Positions 6,549 through 16,686 are shown, counted from the first letter of the stretch. The stretch: DNA of 49,351 nucleotides from Muribaculaceae bacterium (GCA_029068655.1 JAIECF010000253.1:1-49351), one strand, 5' to 3'. The notes: generated from the letters alone by a model not told the origin. Numbers and translations: made by a program.

Positions 6549-9461
6549 ATGAGATATCTTTTTCGCTCAATTATGCTGAGTGCCGCGTTGCTGATAACCG
6601 CTGTGGCACCCGCAGCCAGGCAATTCCAAACCGTTCCCAACGACCCTTTGGACACTAAGATGTATACTCTTCCCAATGGCCTGAAGATATTCATGACCGT
6701 CAACAAAGATGCACCTCGAATTCAGACCTATGTGGCCGTGCGAGTCGGCGGTAAGAACGATCCTGCGGAGACCACTGGTCTCGCCCACTATTTCGAGCAC
6801 CTGATGTTCAAGGGCACCGAGAAATTCGGTACACAGGACTATGCCGCTGAAAAACCGATGCTCGACCGCATCGAACAGCTTTTTGAGATCTACCGCAACA
6901 CTACTGATTCTGCTGACCGCGCTCAAATCTACCATGAGATCGATTCTGTCAGCTATCAGGCCTCACTCATCGCCATTCCAAATGAATACGATAAACTTAT
7001 GGCGGCCATCGGAGCAGACGGGACGAATGCGTATACTTCACAGGATGTGACATGCTACGTTGAAGATATTCCCTCCAACCAGATTGAGAACTGGGCCAAG
7101 ATTCAGGCTGACCGATTCGAAAATCCAGTGATACGCGGTTTCCATACCGAGCTAGAGACCATATACGAAGAAAAGAATATGTCGCTGACCAAAGACAACC
7201 GCAAGGTATTCGAAAAGATGCTCGCAACCCTCTACCCCAGCCACCCTTACGGATCACAGACTGTACTCGGCACTCAGGAGCATTTAAAGAATCCCTCGAT
7301 CACAAACGTAAAGAACTACCATAAGACATGGTATGTGCCCAATAATATGGCAATCTGTCTGTCGGGAGATTTTGATCCTGACGAGATGGTTGACATCATT
7401 GAGAAATACTTCGGCCATCTTAAGCCGAATCCTGTTCTGCCCGAACTTAATTTTCCGGTAGATAATCCTATCACGACGCCTATCGAAGTGGAAGTACTTG
7501 GGAAGGAGTCGGAATATATCTTCCTTGCATGGCGCACTCCGGCTATTAAACATGAGGATATGCCTGCGCTTCAGGTAGCAGTTGAAGCTCTCGCTAACGG
7601 TAAGACCGGTCTGCTTGACGTCGACGTCAATCTCCCTCAGCTGACACTCGGCACCGGAGCCGGAATGTATGATCTCGCCGATCAGGGTGCGTTCATGCTC
7701 TACGGAGATCCCAAACCGGGACAGACACTCGACGAAGTCCGCGAGCTCCTGACAGCGGAAGTGGCCAAGCTTCGTGCAGGCAACTTCTCCGAATCACTCA
7801 TTCAGGGAATCATCAACAATGAGAAACTTTCGCAACAGCGTGCCCTTGAGAGCAACGACAGCCGCGCCAATATGTATGTGGAAGCGTTTGTCGACGGACA
7901 GGAATGGAGCGAGGTGGTGGATCGCATGAACAATCTTGATAAGGTGACTAAGGAGGATGTGGTGCGCGTAGCCAACAAATATCTTGGGCCAGACAATTAT
8001 ATAGCCATCTACAAGCGCCAGGGCGACGATCCCAACGAACTCAAGATAGCCAAACCTTCACTGACCCCGATCGCAACTAACCGCGACGCGACAAGCGACT
8101 TCCTTGCCGAGATACGTAGTTCGAAAGTCGAGCCTATCGAACCGGTATTCGTAGACTTTGAGAAAGATCTAACCAAACTTAAAGCCAACAATGGAGTGGA
8201 GGTATTGTATACACCCAACACCTCAAACGACATTTTCCAGGTGACCTACATTTTCGACTATGGCACCGACCATGATCCCCTCCTCGATGTGGCCTCCGAC
8301 TATATAGATTTTCTTGGGACTCCAGAAAAGACAGCTCAACAGATCCAGGACGAGCTATATGCCCTTGCCTGCAATTTCAGAGTGGTCACAGGCGGAAGAC
8401 GCTCATATATCGTGCTTTCCGGTCTGAGTGAGAATATGCCGCAGGCCATGGCCCTTATGGAAGACATTATAACCAATGCAGTCGTAGACAAAGAAGCCTA
8501 TGACGCGCTCGTAGACCGCATAGCTCAGTCGGAAGAGAACGCGAAGACTAACCAAAGCCGCAACTTCGGACGCCTCGCTACTTATATGATGCGCGGCGAG
8601 CATAATTCGTCCACTGATGCCCTACACTCCGGAGACCTCCGCAATACAGATCCGCAGAAAGTGATCGATGCTATCAGAAACCTTAATACAGTCAAACATC
8701 GTGTGATCTATTACGGCGGAATGAAGCCCGACGAATTCATCTCCACTCTCAACGCCTACCACGGCAAGGGAGTGAAAGCTCTACGTCCGGCAGTGAAAGG
8801 CGACAAATATCCTCTTAAGTCAACCGATGAAACAATCGTCTTCGTTGCTCCTTATCCAGCGAAGCAGCTCTACATGCGTATGTTCTCCAACAATGGAGAG
8901 AAATACGGTTCTGTCAACGAGCCTCTGAGACAGCTCTATAATGAATATTTTGGCAGTTCTATGAACGCGATCGTATTCCAAGAGATGCGTGAGAGCCGTT
9001 CGCTGGCTTACTCGGCAAATGCCGGTTTCTATTCACCCTCATATCTCGATCTCCCCTACTACTACACATCAATGATAGCGACCCAAAACGACAAGATGGG
9101 CGACGCCATCACCGCATTCAACGAGATCATCAACGACATGCCGGAGAGCCAGCGCTCATTCGATCTCGCCAAGGAAGGTCTTGAGGCGCGCCTGCGAACC
9201 GACCGCATCATAAAGGATAATATCGCCTGGGCATATATCAATGCGCAGGATATGGGCGACGACCATGATACACGCCGTGAGGTGTTCGAGGCACTCCCTG
9301 ACATGACACTCGACGATATCGTGAAGTTCCAGAAGGAAAATGTCAAGGGACGCACCTACTACTATTGTATTCTCGGCGATATTGACGACCTCGATATGGA
9401 TGCACTCAATAGACTGGGTAAGGTTGTGATACTAACACCCGAGCAGATATTCGGATACTGA
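6549..9461 (+). CDS. Secreted M16 (insulinase-type) zinc peptidase
   Basis: The protein has 970 residues, the length of a fused two-half M16 enzyme. A signal peptide (MRYLFRSIMLSAALLITAVA) is followed by the N-terminal catalytic half with the inverted zinc motif HYFEH at 80-84 (zinc ligands His80 and His84, catalytic Glu83) and the downstream acidic ligand region ELETIYEEKNMS. The C-terminal half (from about residue 540) keeps the fold but lacks the zinc motif (RQLYNEYFGSSMNAIVFQEMRESRSLAYS), as expected for this family. It is probably periplasmic or outer-membrane associated and degrades peptides. It has its own promoter and a terminator-like hairpin afterwards, so it is likely monocistronic. 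Confidence 0.93.
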   Translation: MRYLFRSIMLSAALLITAVAPAARQFQTVPNDPLDTKMYTLPNGLKIFMTVNKDAPRIQTYVAVRVGGKNDPAETTGLAHYFEHLMFKGTEKFGTQDYAAEKPMLDRIEQLFEIYRNTTDSADRAQIYHEIDSVSYQASLIAIPNEYDKLMAAIGADGTNAYTSQDVTCYVEDIPSNQIENWAKIQADRFENPVIRGFHTELETIYEEKNMSLTKDNRKVFEKMLATLYPSHPYGSQTVLGTQEHLKNPSITNVKNYHKTWYVPNNMAICLSGDFDPDEMVDIIEKYFGHLKPNPVLPELNFPVDNPITTPIEVEVLGKESEYIFLAWRTPAIKHEDMPALQVAVEALANGKTGLLDVDVNLPQLTLGTGAGMYDLADQGAFMLYGDPKPGQTLDEVRELLTAEVAKLRAGNFSESLIQGIINNEKLSQQRALESNDSRANMYVEAFVDGQEWSEVVDRMNNLDKVTKEDVVRVANKYLGPDNYIAIYKRQGDDPNELKIAKPSLTPIATNRDATSDFLAEIRSSKVEPIEPVFVDFEKDLTKLKANNGVEVLYTPNTSNDIFQVTYIFDYGTDHDPLLDVASDYIDFLGTPEKTAQQIQDELYALACNFRVVTGGRRSYIVLSGLSENMPQAMALMEDIITNAVVDKEAYDALVDRIAQSEENAKTNQSRNFGRLATYMMRGEHNSSTDALHSGDLRNTDPQKVIDAIRNLNTVKHRVIYYGGMKPDEFISTLNAYHGKGVKALRPAVKGDKYPLKSTDETIVFVAPYPAKQLYMRMFSNNGEKYGSVNEPLRQLYNEYFGSSMNAIVFQEMRESRSLAYSANAGFYSPSYLDLPYYYTSMIATQNDKMGDAITAFNEIINDMPESQRSFDLAKEGLEARLRTDRIIKDNIAWAYINAQDMGDDHDTRREVFEALPDMTLDDIVKFQKENVKGRTYYYCILGDIDDLDMDALNRLGKVVILTPEQIFGY

Positions 9462-9485
9462 TTTCCAATAGAAAATGTAATGTTT

Positions 9486-9533
9486 AATAATTACGCTTTG
9501 GAGAATTAATGATTCCGAGGCGTAATTATTTTC
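9486..9533 (+). terminator. Terminator-like hairpin after the M16 gene
   Basis: An 11-bp perfect stem, AATAATTACGC at 9486-9496 with GCGTAATTATT at 9520-9530, encloses a 23-nt loop. The stem's 3' end runs into a short T tract. The loop is longer than in a standard terminator, so activity is uncertain. Confidence 0.5.
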
Positions 9534-9911
9534 ACTCTATTCTTTAAGACTCTTTATTCAATCGCGGAAATATGATTTTTTAATGTGGAAGATTAATGGG
9601 GAAGCAGGTAGCTTTCCCATTAATAATGTAAGGCAGTCAGGCAATGTCAATAACGACATATTTAAACAGCAAAATTTCTTAATCTCATTATTTTTTACTA
9701 ATTTTGCAATCCAGAAGGACATTAAAAATCTTCCCGACTCTTATTTCCATGAGGTATGGGAAGAGAGGTTATATCCGGCAGAATGCACTAAATTCACGAT
9801 CTTCACAACGTCAAAACACTATCAATCAATAAAATATTAGGTATACAAGTTTACTAAATGTCGAATTTAAAACAGAATCCGACAGCAATAATTATGTCCT
9901 GATATCATAAA
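9534..9911 (+). promoter_or_regulatory. Hairpin-rich leader region of the polysaccharide cluster
   Basis: About 380 bp lie without a convincing gene. A strong inverted repeat at 9592-9624 has a 14-bp stem with one G.T pair and a five-base loop, and no T tract on either strand. A promoter-like TAATTTTGC lies at 9699-9707, predicting a 5' untranslated leader of about 200 nt for the flippase gene. That leader contains a further 7-bp stem (TCTTCCC 9729-9735, GGGAAGA 9758-9764). An 85-codon open frame spans the region, but it crosses the inverted repeat and the promoter and looks non-coding. Long leaders are known targets of UpxY-type antitermination in Bacteroides capsule loci; no such gene is next to this one. 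Confidence 0.5.
9699..9707 (+). promoter_or_regulatory. -7 box of the polysaccharide biosynthesis cluster
   Basis: TAATTTTGC matches the Bacteroidetes -7 consensus. It is the best promoter candidate before the flippase gene and would start transcription near 9711, about 200 nt before the ATG. The -33 region offers only a weak TTTC at 9675-9678. Confidence 0.5.
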
Positions 9912-11450
9912 ATGATGAAGCCTGCCACCGGAAGATTAATAAAGAACACAGGTCTTCTTTACATTCGCCTTATATTCCTGACTCTCATTAACCTTTATGC
10001 CGTCAGGGTGACACTGGATGCCTTAGGTGACATAGACTACGGCATCTACAATGTTGTGGCGAGTATCGTCGCTTCTTTATCCATTCTTACGGGAGCCATG
10101 ACCTCCGCTACACAGCGATTCCTCTCCTTCCATTTAGGAAGGGTTGATTACGAGGCATACAGTAAGACTTTCACATTATTGCTGCTGTGCTTCCTCGCTA
10201 TGACAGGAATACTGATCATCATCGGCGAGCCATTCGGTATATGGGCAATCAATGACTGGCTCAACTTTCCACCTGACAGGACATACGCTGTGCACTGGGT
10301 GTTTCAGACATCCCTCGCAGCTTTTGCAATAGGACTGATTACCATTCCATACACGTCTTCCATTGTAGCCAACGAGAAGATGCACGCATTCGCTCTATTC
10401 AGCATTGTAGAGGGGGTGCTTAAGCTTTTGATCGCCATCATGCTGGTTCACTATGGAGGAGACAGGCTCATTCTCTACAGCATCCTGACAATGATCATCA
10501 GTATCGTGGTCCTCGCCATGTCTGTGATGTACTGCCATTCCAGTTTCAAATACTGCAGATACGTCTGGAAATGGGACAAATCGATATTCTCGCAACTCTA
10601 TAAATATACGGGATGGAATCTTTTCGGATCAGTATCAAGCATACTGGCCACACAGGGACAGAACATACTTCTGAACATTTTCTTCGGACCAATCGTCAAC
10701 GCATCAAAAGCCATCGCTGACAGAATACAACATGTAATTAATGGATTCTCGGTAAATCTTTATATGGCTGCGAGTCCTCAGATTATCAAGTCGTATGCAG
10801 CCAATGACCATGACAGAGCGTTGAATCTCGTCATGAAGACATCGAAAATGTCATTTCTTCTGATATTCGTTCTTTCATTCCCACTTTTCTGCAATACGGA
10901 AAATCTTCTTGGAATATGGATAGTGAAGAGCACCGAGACCCCATATATGACGGTGTTTGCCAGACTTATTCTTCTGTATTGCATCGCCCTGTCGTTAGAA
11001 CCTCCCATTAGCCGTATCATACAGGCGACGGGAAACATCCGGAAATATCAGATAAGCGTGGGTGTAATTACCTTATCTTTTATTCCTATAGCAGCATTGG
11101 CACTCTGGCTGGGAGCCTCAGCTCCTTCCACAGTGGTTATCCAGATTACAATAATTGTGATTGCGCAGGTAGTTAGAATCGTAATAGCACATGGTCAGGT
11201 TGGATTGAGCTACAGAAGTTATACATCCCATGTAATCATTCCGATAATCAAAACAATGGCAGTTGCGATTCCTTCATATTTCATACTGGAGAGTCTGACT
11301 ACAGAATCCGCTGGATTCTGGATAACATTGTTCTACACTATTGCAGCCGGAGCATGGGGTCTTGCAATAGGGGCTGTGTTAGGACTGGACGGAAGCGACC
11401 GAAGACTAATTCTGGAAATGATAACCAAGAAAATAAAGCATCCTCACTGA
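9912..11450 (+). CDS. Wzx-type polysaccharide flippase (MOP/MATE superfamily)
   Basis: This is a 512-residue integral membrane protein with about twelve to fourteen predicted membrane segments. Its N-terminal part (RLIKNTGLLYIRLIFLTLI, DALGDIDYGIYNVVASIV, MTSATQRFLSFHLG) is characteristic of Bacteroidetes oligosaccharide flippases. It would turn an undecaprenyl-linked repeat unit to the periplasmic side of the inner membrane. It is the first gene of a long same-strand biosynthetic cluster, and the next gene follows after 7 bp. Two adjacent ATGs begin the frame; either could be used. Confidence 0.88.
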   Translation: MMKPATGRLIKNTGLLYIRLIFLTLINLYAVRVTLDALGDIDYGIYNVVASIVASLSILTGAMTSATQRFLSFHLGRVDYEAYSKTFTLLLLCFLAMTGILIIIGEPFGIWAINDWLNFPPDRTYAVHWVFQTSLAAFAIGLITIPYTSSIVANEKMHAFALFSIVEGVLKLLIAIMLVHYGGDRLILYSILTMIISIVVLAMSVMYCHSSFKYCRYVWKWDKSIFSQLYKYTGWNLFGSVSSILATQGQNILLNIFFGPIVNASKAIADRIQHVINGFSVNLYMAASPQIIKSYAANDHDRALNLVMKTSKMSFLLIFVLSFPLFCNTENLLGIWIVKSTETPYMTVFARLILLYCIALSLEPPISRIIQATGNIRKYQISVGVITLSFIPIAALALWLGASAPSTVVIQITIIVIAQVVRIVIAHGQVGLSYRSYTSHVIIPIIKTMAVAIPSYFILESLTTESAGFWITLFYTIAAGAWGLAIGAVLGLDGSDRRLILEMITKKIKHPH

Positions 11451-11457
11451 CTACATC

Positions 11458-12633
11458 ATGTGGAATCTATTTAAACTGACAAACTTCTTCTGGCTTTTGG
11501 CTTCTACATATATATGGATAACCTCAACAATCAATCAAGGGCCTATCCTTATAGTGGTCAATATGGTTATGTTCCTTTGCCTGACCATTATGCCTGTCAA
11601 ATTCAGATTTGATGCTTTGACAGGACGGGTGATCGCAGTAATCATACTGATTGGAATGTGGTATCTATATATCGACGGACCGGTAATGGGATTGATCACA
11701 ATCCTGATGTATTTACCGGTGGTATGGCTGCTGCAGCTTCCTTTCGAATACAAGAAGGATTTACTTGAGTTCACAACCAAATGGTATGCAATACTTCTTA
11801 TACCCTCACTGATTTTATATTGGGTAACTCTATTTATCAATCTACCGTCATTAGGAGAATTCGTCCATCCTAACTATGTGCCTTTCACCAACTACGTATT
11901 CTTCATCAAGACAACTTTCGATTACGGCACTCTTGTCAGATTTAATGCCTTTTTTCTTGAACCGGGACATCAGGCGCTGCTAAGTACGTTTATCATGATA
12001 GCCAACAAGTTTAGATTCAAGGCTTGTCCTTGGCTTTGGGTCCTGCTGGCAAGTACGATTTTCTCGTTCTCACTTGCCGGCTACTTGCTGGCCACCATGG
12101 GATATATCCTTCTTAAAGTCAACACCTTGTTAAAAGGATTGATCGTCGGTATGTTAGGTGCACTGGTGATTGGTGCCGCTATCAGTTGGAGCGGTGGTAA
12201 TAACGCACTAAACGATCTTATTATAAGCAGACTCGAGCAAGACTCAAGCAAGGGCATAAAGGGAAACAATAGATTTGACAGCAGTACTGACCATACTTAT
12301 GCTAAAGCTGTAAAGCACCATGATTTATGGGTAGGTGTAAAGGAAAAGACAAACATGGAAATGATAGCCGGAGCCGGCTACAAGATATATATCATCAATT
12401 ACGGTCTGATAGGAGTCGCCCTTTCATTGCTGTTATATCTTAGTGTCATTCCAGCCAGACCAGATTATAGATTTACAATAGCATTTCTTATAGTTCTTGC
12501 TTTGTGCTTCATGCAAAGGGCATACCCGAGTTGGTATTCCTGGCTGTTTCCTTATGTGATCGGCATATACATAGCTAAAGGTGAGAAAGAACGGCTCCTT
12601 ATGCAACAATCAGACAATTTCGATGAAACGTAG
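11458..12633 (+). CDS. Wzy-like polysaccharide polymerase (O-antigen ligase/polymerase type)
   Basis: The 391-residue protein is dominated by hydrophobic helices, about ten to eleven in total, and includes a longer soluble loop in the C-terminal third (residues 256-300). Sequence identity in such polymerases is low, so the call rests on topology, size, the FFLEPGHQALLSTF segment typical of such proteins, and position directly after the flippase. Its 3' end overlaps the next gene by 11 bp. A different membrane role in glycan assembly cannot be excluded. Confidence 0.65.
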   Translation: MWNLFKLTNFFWLLASTYIWITSTINQGPILIVVNMVMFLCLTIMPVKFRFDALTGRVIAVIILIGMWYLYIDGPVMGLITILMYLPVVWLLQLPFEYKKDLLEFTTKWYAILLIPSLILYWVTLFINLPSLGEFVHPNYVPFTNYVFFIKTTFDYGTLVRFNAFFLEPGHQALLSTFIMIANKFRFKACPWLWVLLASTIFSFSLAGYLLATMGYILLKVNTLLKGLIVGMLGALVIGAAISWSGGNNALNDLIISRLEQDSSKGIKGNNRFDSSTDHTYAKAVKHHDLWVGVKEKTNMEMIAGAGYKIYIINYGLIGVALSLLLYLSVIPARPDYRFTIAFLIVLALCFMQRAYPSWYSWLFPYVIGIYIAKGEKERLLMQQSDNFDET

Positions 12634-13189
12634 AATCATAATAATATTGTTATTCACACCGCTATATGTTTTTTTTCTGCTGCATGGGATAAAGACGCTG
12701 CGCAGAGAAGTAGACAGATGGCTGGAAGTGCTTCCTCTCCCCAAATCCTCACACCTTTATATAAATACAATAGAACTCACAAGCAGATTCCCGGAATTCA
12801 GAACACTACTTTATTACCGCTACAGAATCAATGAATTCAATCCGATCAGACTTATCTACCCGGGACAAATGATGTCTATCAGCTGTCCCGAAGTTGGGGA
12901 AGGACTTGTGATACAACATGGTTTCGGCACACGTATAGGATGCGGCAAAATAGGAAAGAACTGTCAGGTGTGGCAGGGGGTCACAATAGGTAAAAGTCGC
13001 AGTGGGATTGACGAGCCGCGCCCAATCATCGGGGATAATGTCAAAATATATGCGAACTCTCTCGTCCTCGGTGGAATAACAATTGGAGACAACGCTGTGA
13101 TCGGAGCTGCCTCGGTAGTGCTAAAGTCGGTCCCGGCAAATTGTACGGTCGTTGGCAATCCCGCAAGAATAGTAAAACCCAAACAATAA
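12623..13189 (+). CDS. Membrane-anchored serine acetyltransferase-like hexapeptide transferase
   Basis: This protein has 188 residues when started at 12623 (MKRRIIIILLFTPLYVFFLL). An upstream in-frame start lies inside the polymerase gene and is unlikely. An N-terminal membrane helix is followed by a left-handed beta-helix with hexapeptide repeats (IGCGKIGKNCQVWQGVTIG, GDNVKIYANSLVLGGITIGD) and the CysE-like end VVGNPARIV. No partner cysteine-pathway genes are near. In this setting it most likely acetylates a sugar of the polysaccharide at the inner membrane, not free serine. It overlaps the preceding gene by 11 bp. Confidence 0.8.
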   Translation: MKRRIIIILLFTPLYVFFLLHGIKTLRREVDRWLEVLPLPKSSHLYINTIELTSRFPEFRTLLYYRYRINEFNPIRLIYPGQMMSISCPEVGEGLVIQHGFGTRIGCGKIGKNCQVWQGVTIGKSRSGIDEPRPIIGDNVKIYANSLVLGGITIGDNAVIGAASVVLKSVPANCTVVGNPARIVKPKQ

Positions 13190-13190
13190 G

Positions 13191-13961
13191 ATGAGAAGCC
13201 TGACCGATATAACAGCCATAACTCTCGCATATACTACTCTCCTGATCTTTATTCTGGTTTATGTGAAATGGATAGTCTTTGCAATGCTCTCCCCTATAAT
13301 AAGGATAATATCTAAGAGAGAGAAGCAGAGAGATTCAAAAGAAGTATCTCTCTCGAAGACTATATACGACTCTGCAGATAGCCGAAAGAAAAGAATATTG
13401 AGAATACTTACGATGGGAGTGGCACGTAAACTAAGGGGCTATCACAGATGGATGATGATAGAGACCGGACACATTCCTTCGCATCACATTCGTAATTTTA
13501 TCTACCGAAGGCTATATCTCATAGATCTTGCACCCAATACGGCAATATATTATGGCGCAGAAATCCGGGCCGGTATCAATCTGCACATATCAGAGGGAAC
13601 CATAATAGGCGACAAAGCAATTCTGGATGCAAGAAATGGTATCCTGATAGGACGAAACGTAAATTTTTCATCCGATGTCCACATATGGACAGAGCAGCAT
13701 GACCACTCCGATCCGGAATTCCGATGCCTCAGCGACAGCAGTTATCAGGTAAAGATATGCGACAGAGCATGGATCGGTCCGAGTGTCACCATACTCCATT
13801 CCGTCACTATAGGTGAAGGTGCCGTCGTTGCGGCAGGATCAGTCGTGACAAAAGATGTTGCCCCGTTCTCAATAGTCGCCGGGATTCCCGCAAAAAAAAT
13901 CGGAGAGCGTAACCGGGACTTACGATATTCACTCTCAGGGGATCATCTGTCATTTCTTTGA
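13191..13961 (+). CDS. Membrane-anchored acyltransferase of the LbH/maltose-acetyltransferase type
   Basis: The protein has 256 residues. A membrane helix at about 9-35 is followed by a basic linker and then, from about residue 100, hexapeptide repeats (AEIRAGINLHISEGTIIGDKA, IGRNVNFSSDVHIWTEQHDH, IGPSVTILHSVTIGEGAVVAAGSVV) ending in AGIPAKKIGER. The HIWTEQHDHSDP segment is the catalytic-His region typical of maltose/galactoside acetyltransferase relatives. The gene starts 1 bp after the previous stop. It probably adds an acetyl group to the polysaccharide repeat; the accepting sugar is unknown. Confidence 0.8.
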   Translation: MRSLTDITAITLAYTTLLIFILVYVKWIVFAMLSPIIRIISKREKQRDSKEVSLSKTIYDSADSRKKRILRILTMGVARKLRGYHRWMMIETGHIPSHHIRNFIYRRLYLIDLAPNTAIYYGAEIRAGINLHISEGTIIGDKAILDARNGILIGRNVNFSSDVHIWTEQHDHSDPEFRCLSDSSYQVKICDRAWIGPSVTILHSVTIGEGAVVAAGSVVTKDVAPFSIVAGIPAKKIGERNRDLRYSLSGDHLSFL

Positions 13962-14167
13962 CGGCACTTGTTTACTATTACCTATCATAATATCAAGGAT
14001 TCATCATCATACAGTATATAGCAGGAGAATTTTTAGACTCATCATACAATAAAGCAGGGTATTTTCACATTATTATTAAGAAGGAAACATATTAACACAA
14101 ATGCATCCTTTCATACGGATCATAAAGAATCATGGAGGATGACGCTTCCTTCGAGATTGATAAGGAA
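13962..14167. other. Gap inside the polysaccharide cluster
   Basis: About 200 bp of A/T-rich sequence separate the second acyltransferase from the DUF1972 glycosyltransferase. No clean TAnnTTTG box is seen; the nearest approach is TATTTTCA near 14060. A short direct repeat (TCATCATACA near 14001 and 14040) is present. The cluster may therefore be transcribed as one unit across this gap. Confidence 0.35.
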
Positions 14168-15238
14168 ATGACAAAAGTCGCAATAATAGGCACTCAAGGT
14201 GTTCCTGCTAAATACGGAGGCTTCGAAAGCCTTGTTGAGAATCTTTTGGGAGATAATTGCCCGGAAGATATTGAATACACAGTATTCTGTTCCGGCAAAG
14301 ACATGCCGGAACGGCTGACGCATTACAAGGGTGCGAAATTAGAATACGTTCCTCTGAAGGCAAACGGAATACAGTCTGTACCATATGACATCATATCTAT
14401 GTGCAAAGTGCTTCGTGGCTACGATGTCATTCTTGTGCTGGGAGTCTCAGGATGTCTTTTTCTCCCTATCTTCCATAAGCTTAACTCCAAGAAGTTGATC
14501 ATCAACATCGACGGAATGGAATATAAACGCAATAAGTGGAATAAGTTTGTAAAGAAAGTCCTCAAGAAATCCGAAGCAATGGCCGTGAAGTACGCAGATG
14601 TCATAATCACGGACAATAAAGCCATTCGCGATTATGTCGCTATGGAATACGGGAAGAAGTCGAAACTGATAGCCTACGGCGGAGATCATGTGATGCGTAC
14701 GCTTCCGGAAGGGTTTGCAGAAGAGACCCTTCAGAGATATGGACTTAAGAAAAACGACTATGCGATAGCGGTGTGCAGGATAGAACCGGAAAATAACTGC
14801 GACATGGTATTGGACGCATTCTCCCGAACAGACAAAAGCCTGGTCTATATAGGAAACTGGAACCATAATGCATATTCCCAGGAACTGCGCAAGAAATATT
14901 CCGTCTTTCCCAACATCAAGATGCTAGATGCGATCTACGACCTTGATATCCTCTATGCTCTTAGAAGCAATGCCGGAATCTATATACATGGGCACAGCGC
15001 CGGAGGCACTAATCCATCACTTGTGGAAGCCATGTTTTTCGGAATGCCGATCATTTCATTCGATGTCATCTTCAACAGGGCCACTACGGCCGACCAAGCC
15101 TATTACTTCCATACCACCGACGAGTTGCTCAGCATAATAAGCAGATCTGATCTCGACGGAGCCCCGATGAAGAAAATCGCACGCGAACGATACACCTGGA
15201 AATCCATCTCAAAACAATACGCGGCGCTTTACCGCTGA
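14168..15238 (+). CDS. DUF1972-type glycosyltransferase (rhamnosyltransferase-like)
   Basis: The 356-residue protein starts with the family hallmark [23 protein letters not shown]. It then shows a GT-B glycosyltransferase fold with a nucleotide-sugar site near [21 protein letters not shown]. The start at 14168 (MTKVAIIG) puts the conserved strand at the N terminus; an alternative in-frame start at 14132 adds 12 acidic residues without family support. DUF1972 proteins often transfer rhamnose or similar sugars, which fits the dTDP-rhamnose genes downstream, but the exact donor and acceptor are inferred. Confidence 0.8.
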   Translation: MTKVAIIGTQGVPAKYGGFESLVENLLGDNCPEDIEYTVFCSGKDMPERLTHYKGAKLEYVPLKANGIQSVPYDIISMCKVLRGYDVILVLGVSGCLFLPIFHKLNSKKLIINIDGMEYKRNKWNKFVKKVLKKSEAMAVKYADVIITDNKAIRDYVAMEYGKKSKLIAYGGDHVMRTLPEGFAEETLQRYGLKKNDYAIAVCRIEPENNCDMVLDAFSRTDKSLVYIGNWNHNAYSQELRKKYSVFPNIKMLDAIYDLDILYALRSNAGIYIHGHSAGGTNPSLVEAMFFGMPIISFDVIFNRATTADQAYYFHTTDELLSIISRSDLDGAPMKKIARERYTWKSISKQYAALYR

Positions 15239-15260
15239 CGCAACCATTAAAACAGGAAGT

Positions 15261-16151
15261 ATGAAGGGAATAGTTCTTGCAGGAGGCTCAGGCACCCGAC
15301 TGTATCCGATCACCAAGGGAGTCAGCAAGCAGCTGCTTCCAATCTTCGACAAGCCGATGGTCTATTACCCCATATCGACGCTCATGCAGGCGGGGATAAG
15401 GGAAATCCTCATCATTTCCACCCCTCAGGACCTTCCGGGATTTAAACGCCTTTTAGGCGATGGAAGCGACTACGGCGTAAGTCTTTCATATGCTGAGCAG
15501 CCAAGTCCAGACGGACTTGCCCAGGCTTTCATCATAGGAAAGGATTTCATCGGGAACGATTCTGTCTGCCTTGTGCTTGGCGACAATATTTTTCATGGCC
15601 CTGAATTCTCGTTGGTACTGAAGGATGCGGTAAAGAATGCCGAGGATCACGGGAAGGCAACCGTGTTCGGATATTGGGTCAATGATCCTGAAAGATACGG
15701 CGTGGCGGAATTCGATGAAGCAGGCAATTGTCTTTCAATCGAGGAGAAGCCCGCCCATCCGAAATCAAACTATGCTGTGGTAGGTCTGTATTTCTATCCG
15801 AACAAAGTTGTAGAGATCGCAGCCCGCATAAAGCCTTCCCCAAGAGGAGAACTTGAAATAACTACAGTGAATCAGGAATTCCTGAAGGATGGAGAGCTTA
15901 AGGTGCGCACGCTACCACGAGGTTTCGCCTGGCTTGATACAGGGACACACGATTCTCTCGCTGAAGCATCAATCTATGTGGAAGTACTTGAAAAACGCCA
16001 GGGATTAAAGATTGGATGTCTGGAAGGTATTGCCTACCGTCACGGCTGGATTTCCAGGGAAAAGCTATTGGAAGTTGCAAAACCTATGCTGAAGAATCAA
16101 TATGGCCAGTATCTTTTAAAAATTGCGGAAGATGGAAATAATAGACACTGA
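15261..16151 (+). CDS. rfbA: Glucose-1-phosphate thymidylyltransferase
   Basis: This 296-residue cytoplasmic enzyme makes dTDP-glucose from glucose-1-phosphate and dTTP, the first step of dTDP-L-rhamnose synthesis. The nucleotide-binding motif GGSGTRLYP is at residues 8-16, followed by [15 protein letters not shown], the metal-binding LGDNIFHG and EKPAHPKS. Full length matches RmlA. It overlaps rfbC by 20 bp. Confidence 0.96.
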   Translation: MKGIVLAGGSGTRLYPITKGVSKQLLPIFDKPMVYYPISTLMQAGIREILIISTPQDLPGFKRLLGDGSDYGVSLSYAEQPSPDGLAQAFIIGKDFIGNDSVCLVLGDNIFHGPEFSLVLKDAVKNAEDHGKATVFGYWVNDPERYGVAEFDEAGNCLSIEEKPAHPKSNYAVVGLYFYPNKVVEIAARIKPSPRGELEITTVNQEFLKDGELKVRTLPRGFAWLDTGTHDSLAEASIYVEVLEKRQGLKIGCLEGIAYRHGWISREKLLEVAKPMLKNQYGQYLLKIAEDGNNRH

Positions 16152-16686
16152 GATTATCGGACTCAAGATTTTGAAGCCTAAGGTTTTTACTGACTCCAGG
16201 GGATATTTTTTCGAATCATACTCAAAGAAGCTCTTTGACCATGATGTAGCTGAGGTGGAATTCGTGCAGGACAATGAATCTTGTTCGACATTCGGAGTGA
16301 TTCGTGGGCTTCACTTCCAGCGACCGCCTTATTGTCAGGCAAAACTGGTCAGATGTGTCACGGGACGCGTACTCGACGTTGCCGTAGACATACGCAAGGG
16401 ATCTCCGACCTACGGAAAGCACGTGGCTGTAGAGCTCTCTGAAGACAATAGACTTCAGTTCTTCATTCCTCATGGATTCGCTCATGGATTCGCTGTGCTT
16501 AGCGACAAAGCGGTGTTCCAGTATAAATGCGACAACTACTATCACCCGGAAGCGGAAGGAGGTATTTCTATCCTCGATCCGGATCTTGGAATAGACTGGA
16601 AAGTGGATATGAACGAGGCGATCCTGTCAGAGAAAGATAAGCGACATTCGCTATTAGCAGATTTTGATTCTCCTTTCTCTTTCTGA
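16132..16686 (+). CDS. rfbC: dTDP-4-dehydrorhamnose 3,5-epimerase
   Basis: The 184-residue cupin enzyme epimerises dTDP-4-keto-6-deoxyglucose at C3 and C5. The family signatures are [15 protein letters not shown], the catalytic-His segment [29 protein letters not shown] and [13 protein letters not shown]. The ATG at 16132 (MEIIDTEI), preceded by GCGGAAG, is preferred to an upstream TTG at 16123. It lies inside the 3' end of rfbA, so the two are coupled. Confidence 0.95.
   Translation: MEIIDTEIIGLKILKPKVFTDSRGYFFESYSKKLFDHDVAEVEFVQDNESCSTFGVIRGLHFQRPPYCQAKLVRCVTGRVLDVAVDIRKGSPTYGKHVAVELSEDNRLQFFIPHGFAHGFAVLSDKAVFQYKCDNYYHPEAEGGISILDPDLGIDWKVDMNEAILSEKDKRHSLLADFDSPFSF

Noticed and set aside
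8250-8262. A further TTTTCGACTATGG word like the operator core
   Set aside because: It lies inside the M16 coding sequence (Phe-Asp-Tyr-Gly codons) and lacks the second half-site.
9583-9840. An 85-codon plus-strand open frame before the flippase
   Set aside because: It crosses a strong inverted repeat and the predicted promoter, has no known domain, and shows no coding-like composition.
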